Position numbers and translations under genes: made by a program
Assembly: GCA_028871235.1 (NCBI GenBank)
Contig: JAGWNO010000050.1
Coordinates: 1 to 12,611 of the forward strand
Length of the DNA: 12,611 nucleotides
From: Gammaproteobacteria bacterium
GTDB lineage: Bacteria; Pseudomonadota; Gammaproteobacteria; Natronospirales; REEB76
Direction: 5' to 3'
The notes under the pieces: generated by a model
Told to the model about the DNA's origin: nothing
Database searches by the model: none
The model's input: the letters and a program-made list of their open reading frames with translations, nothing else
Shown here: piece after piece, positions 8,153-12,611 of the stretch
Layout: each line of letters opens with the position of its first letter
Numbering within the stretch: position 1 is the first letter of the stretch

Positions 8153-8241
8153 TGGTGCCCGGAGCCGGACTCGAACCGGCACAGCCGTTGCCGGCTAGGG
8201 GATTTTAAGTCCCCTGCGTCTACCTGTTCCGCCACCCGGGC
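8153..8241 (-). tRNA. leuZ: tRNA-Leu (UAA), leuZ-like
   Basis: The minus strand from 8241 folds as a class II tRNA. The acceptor stem begins GCCCGGG, the anticodon stem-loop is GGGGA-CTTAAAA-TCCCC with anticodon TAA, there is a long variable arm with paired GCCG/CGGC, and the T-loop is GGTTCGAGTCC. The CCA end is encoded (8153-8155). Length is 89 nt including CCA. The anticodon and position after tRNA-Cys match E. coli leuZ. ccmA starts 12 nt downstream. Confidence 0.97.
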
Positions 8242-8260
8242 CTGGCAAGCATATCGAAAC

Positions 8261-8334
8261 TGGAGGCTAGGGTCGGAATCGAACCGGCGTACACGGCTTT
8301 GCAGGCCGCTGCATGACCACTCTGCCACCTAGCC
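8261..8334 (-). tRNA. cysT: tRNA-Cys (GCA), cysT-like
   Basis: The minus strand from 8334 gives a 74-nt tRNA. It has acceptor GGCTAGG pairing with CCTAGCC, anticodon stem-loop CGGC-CTGCAAA-GCCG with anticodon GCA, T-loop GGTTCGATTCC, discriminator U as expected for cysteine, and an encoded CCA at 8261-8263. It sits 19 nt upstream of tRNA-Leu with no terminator between. Confidence 0.97.
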
Positions 8335-8359
8335 CACCCGATGTGTAAAAAACCCGGGG

Positions 8360-8389
8360 AATTTACCACAAACGGGCGCTGCATTTCAG
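8360..8389 (-). promoter_or_regulatory. Candidate sigma-70 promoter for tRNA-Cys, tRNA-Leu and perhaps ccm
   Basis: On the minus strand there is CTGAAA (8384-8389, four of six matches to the -35 consensus), an 18-nt spacer, and TAAATT (8360-8365, four of six) preceded by TGG, giving an extended -10 element. The bases after the -10 are GC-rich (CCCCGGG), as is usual at stable-RNA promoters. It lies downstream of the tRNA-Gly terminator, where a new promoter is needed. The match is weak and is an inference. Confidence 0.4.
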
Positions 8390-8419
8390 GCCCGACTTTG
8401 TCCATACGACGGACGCAAT

Positions 8420-8447
8420 AAAAAACCCCGGCTTGGCCCGCCGGGGT
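8420..8447 (-). terminator. Rho-independent terminator after tRNA-Gly
   Basis: The minus strand reads an 8-bp perfect stem, ACCCCGGC (8447-8440) and GCCGGGGT (8432-8425), with a 7-nt loop, followed at once by a run of six T then ATT. The complementary strand has no T-run, so it acts on minus-strand transcription only. It ends 85 nt before tRNA-Cys, separating tRNA-Gly from the two other tRNAs. Confidence 0.93.
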
Positions 8448-8461
8448 CTGCACAGAGAAAC

Positions 8462-8537
8462 TGGAGCGGGAAACGAGGCTCGAACTCGCGACCTCAACCT
8501 TGGCAAGGTTGCGCTCTACCAACTGAGCTATTCCCGC
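8462..8537 (-). tRNA. glyW: tRNA-Gly (GCC), glyW-like
   Basis: The minus strand from 8537 gives a 76-nt tRNA. It has acceptor GCGGGAA pairing with TTCCCGC, D-arm AGCTCAGTTGGTAGAGC, anticodon stem-loop CAACC-TTGCCAA-GGTTG with anticodon GCC, T-loop GAGTTCGAGCCTC, discriminator U, and an encoded CCA at 8462-8464. It follows pgsA as glyW does in E. coli. Confidence 0.98.
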
Positions 8538-8550
8538 CTGAGCGGGCGAT

Positions 8551-8578
8551 ATTGTAGGGACCGCCCGTTCCCTGTCAA
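8551..8578 (-). promoter_or_regulatory. Strong sigma-70 promoter for tRNA-Gly, overlapping the pgsA stop
   Basis: The minus strand has a perfect -35 TTGACA (8573-8578), a 16-nt spacer and TACAAT (8551-8556, five of six). The TGA inside TTGACA is the pgsA stop codon. The expected start point is near 8544, about 7 nt before the mature tRNA. The stretch between the -10 and the tRNA is GC-rich (CGCCCGCTC), the discriminator type linked to stringent control of stable-RNA promoters. Confidence 0.85.
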
Positions 8579-9135
8579 GGTTCGCGGCGCAGCAACGGCC
8601 AAGCGGCAAGCAGGTACAGGCACATGGACCACAGCGTCAGCGCCGCCGCCACCAGCAGCAGCACCACGCCGATGTCATAGACAGGCAGCGCTGGCAGCGG
8701 ATAGCGATACAGCAGCATAACGATGGCGACCATCTGCACCAGGGTCTTGAATTTGCCGAGCCAGGTCACCGCCACATGCTTGCTCGCCCCCAGTTCCGCC
8801 ATCCATTCGCGCAAGGCCGAGATGGCTATCTCGCGGCCGATGATGATCATCACCGGGATGGCGAGCGCCAAGCGCGGGTCGGCCTGCAGGATCAGGACCA
8901 GCGCCACCACCACCATGAGTTTGTCCGCCACCGGATCCAGGAATGCACCAAAACGCGATGTTTCATTCCAGCGGCGCGCCAGATAGCCGTCCAGCCAGTC
9001 GGTAATGCCGGCGAGTGCGAAAATCAGCGCGCTGACCTGCGGTGCCCAGATGAACGGCAGGAAGAACACCACCACAATCACCGGAATAAGCAGAATACGC
9101 AGCAGGGTCAGCAGGTTCGGCAGGTTGAATTTCAT
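8575..9135 (-). CDS. pgsA: PgsA, CDP-diacylglycerol--glycerol-3-phosphate 3-phosphatidyltransferase
   Basis: PgsA makes phosphatidylglycerol phosphate from CDP-diacylglycerol and glycerol 3-phosphate, the committed step to phosphatidylglycerol and cardiolipin in the inner membrane. The 186-residue protein begins with the family start NLPNLLTLLRILLIP and has several membrane helices. It holds the complete CDP-alcohol phosphotransferase motif: Asp46, Asp49-Gly50, Ala53-Arg54, Gly63, Asp67, Asp71, which bind the metals and CDP. The motif is shared by other CDP-alcohol enzymes, but the N-terminus and the location after uvrC indicate PgsA. It starts 9 nt after the uvrC stop, so it is likely co-transcribed with it. 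Its stop codon is embedded in the tRNA-Gly promoter. Confidence 0.96.
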   Translation of the reverse strand: MKFNLPNLLTLLRILLIPVIVVVFFLPFIWAPQVSALIFALAGITDWLDGYLARRWNETSRFGAFLDPVADKLMVVVALVLILQADPRLALAIPVMIIIGREIAISALREWMAELGASKHVAVTWLGKFKTLVQMVAIVMLLYRYPLPALPVYDIGVVLLLVAAALTLWSMCLYLLAAWPLLRREP

Positions 9136-9144
9136 GCGCAGCGC

Positions 9145-10977
9145 TCAGCCGTCCCTATGGAATAGATCATAGATACGCTCCGCCAGTTCGTGGCTGATGC
9201 CGTGCACGCCGGCCAGATCCTCCACGCCGGCACGCGCCACGCCCTGCAGGCCGCCAAATTGTTTGAGAAGAACATGCCGGCGCTTGGGTCCGAGACCGGC
9301 GATTTCCTCAAATGGCGACTTGTGCCGGGCCTGCCCCCGCCTCTGCCGATGGCCGGTGACGGCAAAACGGTGGGCCTCATCGCGGATATGTTGTATCAGG
9401 TGCAGGGCCGGTGAATTTCCCGGAAGTATAAGTGGGTGGTTGCGCCCGGACAAGAAAAGCTGTTCCAGGCCCGGTCTGCGGGACGGCCCCTTGGCGACAC
9501 CCACCAGTGTCACATCTTCCACCTGCAACTCCTCCAGTATTTTTTCCGCTGCATGCAGTTGGCCCTTGCCGCCGTCGATACACAGCACATCCGGCACCCG
9601 CCCTTCACCACGCTTGATACGCGTGTAACGCCGTGACAGCACCTGCCGCATGGCCGCATAGTCGTCGCCCGCGGTGATATTCTCGATGTTGAAACGCCGG
9701 TAATCGCTCTTAAGGGGGCCTTGCTCATCGAATACCACGCACGCCGCTACCGTATCCTCGCCCATGGTGTGACTGATATCGAAACATTCGAGCCGGGTGG
9801 GCAATTGTTCCATATCCAACGCCTCCTGCAGCGCTTCGAAACGTTGCCGCATTCCAGCATCCATGGCCAGTCGCATGCGCAGCGCTTGTTCGGCATTGGC
9901 CAAGGTCAGTTCCAGCAACCTCTTGCCCTCGCCCCGTGTCGGGTGGCGGATGCTTACACGCCTTCCGCATTGCTCCGCCAGCGTCGTCTGCAACAACATT
10001 TCGTCATCCACTGCCGCGGCTGACAGGATCAACTTGGGCGCATCCCGGTCCAGGTAATACTGCGGCAGGAACGCCGCCAGCACTTCCAGTGTGCCGGTCT
10101 CACCAGTGACCTTGGGGAAGAACGTGCGGCAGCCGAGGTTGCGGCCACCTCGCACCATCATCACCGCGACGCAGTGCAGCCCGGCGCGCCCGGTCACCGC
10201 CACCACGTCGTACTCGCCGTTGTCGCCACTTATATATTGATGTTCACTGACCCTGCGCAGACTGGTGATCTGGTCGCGATAACGGGCCGCCAGTTCATAA
10301 TCACGCTTGCTGGCGGCGCCTTCCATGCGGCGTATCATGGCGTTAATCACCGCTCGGCTCCGGCCCTCCAGAAACAGCACCGCGTTGGCCACATCGTGTG
10401 CATAGTCCTGCTGGCTGATATAGTCCACGCAAGGCGCCGAGCAGCGTTTTATCTGGTACTGCAGGCATGGGCGGCTTCGGTTCCTGAAAAATACATCGTT
10501 GCACTGGCGCAGCTGGAACAGTTTCTGCAACAGATTGACGGTCTCGCGCGCTGCATGGGCGCTGGGAAATGGTCCGAAATAGCGGCCTGCCTCCCGGCGC
10601 CGGCCACGATAGATGGTGAGGCGTGGGTAGGCATGCTCCTCGGTCAGGCGGATATAAGGGTAGCTCTTGTCATCCCGCAGCACCACGTTATAGTGCGGCC
10701 GGTGCTTCTTGATGAGATTATTCTCCAGCAGCAGTGCTTCTGTCTCGTTATGGGTTACCGTCACCTCGACCGATACCATCTGGTTCAACATCGCCCGGGT
10801 CTTGGGCGACTGGCTGCCGCTACGGAAATAACTGGCCAGGCGCTTCTTGAGGTTGCCGGCCTTGCCAACGTACAGCGGTTCGCCACGGGCGTCCAGCATG
10901 CAGTAGACGCCCGGTGCGCTGGTGAGGTTCTGCAGAAAGCGTGCACTATCGAAAGGATCTGTGGATTCCACTGCCAT
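9145..10977 (-). CDS. uvrC: UvrC, nucleotide excision repair dual-incision nuclease
   Basis: UvrC, recruited by UvrB at DNA lesions, cuts the damaged strand on both sides. With the ATG at 10977 the product is 610 residues, the E. coli length. It has an N-terminal GIY-YIG nuclease (GVY at 23-25, YVG at 36-38, Arg46), a UVR domain that contacts UvrB (about 209-243), the RNase H-like 5' nuclease (Asp400 in FDISH, Asp468 in IDGGKGQ, His536 in DEAHRF), and tandem helix-hairpin-helix motifs (about 556-606). Cys159, 171, 179 and 183 have the same 12/8/4 spacing as the Fe-S cluster cysteines reported for E. coli UvrC. A longer in-frame start at 11079 lies inside the glycosylase gene and is rejected. 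AGGGG lies 8 nt upstream of the chosen start. It follows the glycosylase by 5 nt, so the two are probably co-expressed. Confidence 0.97.
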   Translation of the reverse strand: MAVESTDPFDSARFLQNLTSAPGVYCMLDARGEPLYVGKAGNLKKRLASYFRSGSQSPKTRAMLNQMVSVEVTVTHNETEALLLENNLIKKHRPHYNVVLRDDKSYPYIRLTEEHAYPRLTIYRGRRREAGRYFGPFPSAHAARETVNLLQKLFQLRQCNDVFFRNRSRPCLQYQIKRCSAPCVDYISQQDYAHDVANAVLFLEGRSRAVINAMIRRMEGAASKRDYELAARYRDQITSLRRVSEHQYISGDNGEYDVVAVTGRAGLHCVAVMMVRGGRNLGCRTFFPKVTGETGTLEVLAAFLPQYYLDRDAPKLILSAAAVDDEMLLQTTLAEQCGRRVSIRHPTRGEGKRLLELTLANAEQALRMRLAMDAGMRQRFEALQEALDMEQLPTRLECFDISHTMGEDTVAACVVFDEQGPLKSDYRRFNIENITAGDDYAAMRQVLSRRYTRIKRGEGRVPDVLCIDGGKGQLHAAEKILEELQVEDVTLVGVAKGPSRRPGLEQLFLSGRNHPLILPGNSPALHLIQHIRDEAHRFAVTGHRQRRGQARHKSPFEEIAGLGPKRRHVLLKQFGGLQGVARAGVEDLAGVHGISHELAERIYDLFHRDG

Positions 10978-10982
10978 CCCCT

Positions 10983-11627
10983 CTACCCCTGAACCTTCAC
11001 CAGTTCCTGTGCTCGCTGGATGATTGCCTCGAACATGGCGGCGGTCAGACGCCGTGTCTGGGTGTTGTAGCGGCTGCAATGATAGGAATCCAGCAGTGTG
11101 CCGCCGCTGTCGAGCCTGTATTCGGCACCGTGTCTGAAAACGAAGAACCGTGATTTCAGTTCCAACGCCCGCCGCACGGCATGATGGGCGACACGTCCCA
11201 GCACCAGTATCACCGCCCGGCGCGGTAAACGCTGCAATTCAGCACGCAAAAAGCTGTTGCAATTGACGATTTCCGTACTGTCGGGTTTGTTTTCCGGCGG
11301 CAGGCATTTCACCGCATTGGTGATGCGGCAACCGCGCAGTCGCAGGCGATCATTTGCCGCTGTGGACTCCGGCGCACTGGCGAATCCGAACTTGTGCAGT
11401 GTCTTATACAGCAGAATACCAGCGTGATCGCCGGTGAAAGGCCGACCGGTGGCATTGGCACCGTGCATGCCGGGCGCAAGTCCGACAATCAGCAGACGCG
11501 CCTGTGGATCACCGAAGGGCGGCACCGGCCTGGCATGATAGCCGGGGTATTCCTTGCGCACTTCAGCCAGAAATCCGGACAACCGCGGACAACGGATGCA
11601 GCGGAGATCAAAGCAACAGGTGTCCAT
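10983..11627 (-). CDS. Family 5 (UDGb-type) uracil-DNA glycosylase, Fe-S
   Basis: Family 5 glycosylases remove uracil, and in some members hypoxanthine or other deaminated bases, to begin base-excision repair. The 214-residue product has the UDGb motif GLAPGMHGANATGRPFTGD (about 49-67) and the ITNAVKCLPPENKP segment (102-115). The C-terminal motif is SYHCSRYNTQTRRLT (181-195). Four cysteines expected to bind a 4Fe-4S cluster are present: Cys10 and Cys13 (CIRCPRL), Cys108 and Cys123. The usual His-Pro-Ser of the last motif reads His-Cys-Ser here. ATG at 11627 is chosen; a TTG two codons earlier is possible, and neither has a clear Shine-Dalgarno. It lies between uvrY and uvrC, 48 nt after the former and 5 nt before the latter. 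The family is clear; substrate range is not known from sequence. Confidence 0.9.
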   Translation of the reverse strand: MDTCCFDLRCIRCPRLSGFLAEVRKEYPGYHARPVPPFGDPQARLLIVGLAPGMHGANATGRPFTGDHAGILLYKTLHKFGFASAPESTAANDRLRLRGCRITNAVKCLPPENKPDSTEIVNCNSFLRAELQRLPRRAVILVLGRVAHHAVRRALELKSRFFVFRHGAEYRLDSGGTLLDSYHCSRYNTQTRRLTAAMFEAIIQRAQELVKVQG

Positions 11628-11675
11628 AGGCAAATATTCAGCGGCAGGTGTGGCCGGGTACGGGAGACGATCGCT

Positions 11676-12329
11676 TCAAACGAAGTTGCCGCTTTTCTCG
11701 GCAATGAGACCGTAGCGCAATGCCAGCCGTGTAAGCTCCACGTCGTTGCTCACGCCCAGTTTCTGAAACAGCCGGCCGCGGTAAGTGCTGACAGTCTTGG
11801 GACTCAGGTGCAGCTTGTCGGAAATTGTCTGCAACGACTGGCCGCCGGTTATCATCAGCATTACCTGGGTTTCCCGCTGCGACAACTGCGCAAACGGTGA
11901 AGCGGTGTTGCCGGCCACTGCCGACAATGCCAGCTGCTGGGCGATGGCAGCGGTGATGTAGCGATCACCCGCGTTCACACGCCTGATGGCGGTAACGATC
12001 TCATCGGCGGCGCAGTCTTTGGTAAGGTAGCCATGAGCGCCGGCTTCCAGCAGCCGCAACGGGTAGGGCTCGGTGGTGTGCACTGAGACGATGACGACTT
12101 TCAGGGAGGGATCCCGGGACAGCAGTTTGCGGGTGGCCTCCAGACCACCGATGCCCGGCATGCTCAGATCCATGAGCACCACGTCAGGCTTGAGCACCGC
12201 GCTCTGTTCGATGGCCTCCTCGCCGGAACCGGCTTCACCTGCGATGCGCACATCAGGCGTATCCTCAAGGATCAACCGCATACCGGTACGCATTAGCTTG
12301 TGGTCGTCCACCAGCAGGACGCGAATCAT
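11676..12329 (-). CDS. uvrY: UvrY/GacA response regulator, NarL/LuxR family
   Basis: UvrY (GacA) is phosphorylated by BarA/GacS and activates the small RNAs that titrate CsrA/RsmA, controlling carbon flow and secondary functions. The 217-residue product has a receiver domain (about 1-120) with acidic pocket Asp8-Asp9, phosphoacceptor Asp54 (VLMDLSMPG), and Lys104 (YLTKD), followed by a LuxR-type helix-turn-helix (about 148-205: LSQRETQVMLMITGG, LSPKTVSTYRGRLFQKL). The GacA identity rests on the VLLVDDHKLMRTG start, length and location beside uvrC; other NarL-family regulators share the fold. The cognate kinase is not in the window. It has its own promoter upstream and probably leads the transcript that continues into the glycosylase and uvrC, with no visible terminator between. 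Confidence 0.92.
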   Translation of the reverse strand: MIRVLLVDDHKLMRTGMRLILEDTPDVRIAGEAGSGEEAIEQSAVLKPDVVLMDLSMPGIGGLEATRKLLSRDPSLKVVIVSVHTTEPYPLRLLEAGAHGYLTKDCAADEIVTAIRRVNAGDRYITAAIAQQLALSAVAGNTASPFAQLSQRETQVMLMITGGQSLQTISDKLHLSPKTVSTYRGRLFQKLGVSNDVELTRLALRYGLIAEKSGNFV

Positions 12330-12382
12330 GCCACCCCCATTCCCCCCGCCAACCAGGCTGCGCAGGGCTAACGATACGGCAA

Positions 12383-12411
12383 ATTATCCGCCTTGCACAG
12401 AGTGCTTACAA
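12383..12411 (-). promoter_or_regulatory. Sigma-70 promoter for uvrY
   Basis: The minus strand carries TTGTAA (12406-12411, four of six to the -35), an exact 17-nt spacer and GATAAT (12383-12388, five of six). It lies in the 98-nt gap between icd and uvrY and predicts a leader of about 45 nt. The spacer contains a small inverted repeat, GCAC-TCT-GTGC, which may be chance. Confidence 0.65.
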
Positions 12412-12427
12412 ATTCTGAAGACGGCCT

Positions 12428-12611
12428 TCAATCCATGTGGGCGATGATCGCGTCGCCGAAACCCGAGCAACCCACCAAGGTGGCGCCCGGCATGAGTTTC
12501 TGCATCTTCTCCTCCACGTTGCGGCGAGCGGCGATATCGCGCTTGGATACACGGATGGCCTCCCGCAGCCGTGCCAGATCATATGTCATGATCTTGCCTG
12601 CTATGGTTTTT
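12428..12611 (-). CDS. icd: Probable NADP-dependent isocitrate dehydrogenase (3' end only)
   Basis: The last 60 codons of a minus-strand gene run from the right edge to a TGA at 12428. The residues KTIAGKIMTYDLARL near the edge and GATLVGCSGFGDAIIAHMD at the end match the two final conserved blocks of dimeric NADP-isocitrate dehydrogenase (in E. coli KTVTYDFERL and CSEFGDAIIENM). Between them this protein has about 20 extra residues rich in Lys and Arg (REAIRVSKRDIAARRNVEEK) that the E. coli enzyme lacks. The enzyme turns isocitrate into 2-oxoglutarate in the TCA cycle. With only the C-terminus visible, the cofactor and subclass are inferred, and an isopropylmalate dehydrogenase relative remains possible. 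Confidence 0.72.
   Translation of the reverse strand, partial: KTIAGKIMTYDLARLREAIRVSKRDIAARRNVEEKMQKLMPGATLVGCSGFGDAIIAHMD

Noticed and set aside
8140..8182. Longer ccmA start giving 14 more residues
   Set aside because: The start codon would lie inside the mature tRNA-Leu, and the added residues are not typical of CcmA.
8335..8360. Second hairpin with a T-run (minus strand, GGGTTTTTTACAC) before tRNA-Cys
   Set aside because: The pairing GTGGTAAA with TTTACAC has a bulge and the T-run lies inside the loop and stem, so it does not fit an intrinsic terminator.
8153..8537. tRNA cluster as an integration site for a genomic island
   Set aside because: No integrase, no repeated tRNA 3' end and no foreign genes are present; all neighbours are core genes in conserved order.
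10174..10992. Open frame of 272 codons on the + strand, opposite uvrC
   Set aside because: It is wholly antisense to a well-conserved gene, has no recognisable domain, and is the kind of long shadow frame expected in GC-rich DNA.
10977..11079. Longer uvrC start giving 34 more residues
   Set aside because: It overlaps the glycosylase gene by about 97 nt, and the start at 10977 gives the standard 610 residues with a suitable AGGGG upstream.
12416..12430. Small hairpin TGAAG/CTTCA over the icd stop codon
   Set aside because: The stem is five base pairs with no T-run after it, too weak to call a terminator.

Overview
The window looks like core chromosome of a moderately GC-rich, non-enteric gammaproteobacterium. 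The main reason is gene order: uvrY - (DNA glycosylase) - uvrC - pgsA - tRNA-Gly(GCC) - tRNA-Cys(GCA) - tRNA-Leu(UAA). This matches the Escherichia coli order uvrY-uvrC-pgsA-glyW-cysT-leuZ with one extra gene inserted. A complete System I cytochrome c maturation operon of the proteobacterial type follows. The genus cannot be fixed from this sequence.

Layout, left to right. Bases 1-1280 (+ strand) hold the 3' part of a tetratricopeptide-repeat protein with a TolB/FlgO-like segment, of the kind found behind CadC-type regulators or adenylate cyclases. Everything else is on the minus strand and is best read from right to left. The last 60 codons of a probable isocitrate dehydrogenase gene enter at the right edge. 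Next comes the uvrY/gacA response-regulator gene with a good sigma-70 promoter, then a family 5 (UDGb-type) uracil-DNA glycosylase, uvrC and pgsA. A near-consensus promoter overlaps the pgsA stop codon and drives tRNA-Gly, which ends at a strong intrinsic terminator. After that come tRNA-Cys, tRNA-Leu and, only 12 nt after the encoded CCA end of tRNA-Leu, ccmABCDEFGHI down to base 1333, where it meets the TPR gene tail to tail.

How the genes work together. CcmABCDE load heme onto the CcmE chaperone. CcmG and CcmH keep the apocytochrome CXXCH thiols reduced. CcmF, CcmH and CcmI ligate heme to the apocytochrome. All nine are present, intact and packed with 1-4 nt overlaps at seven of eight junctions, so the organism should make c-type cytochromes. 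The repair block pairs a uracil glycosylase with the UvrC nuclease, and both carry cysteine patterns expected to bind an Fe-S cluster.

No mobile element, CRISPR array, integrase or frameshifted gene is visible. I do not see a wholly new system. The most interesting points are the physical linkage of tRNA-Cys/tRNA-Leu to the ccm operon without a visible terminator, the glycosylase inserted between uvrY and uvrC, and a few start-site and active-site details.
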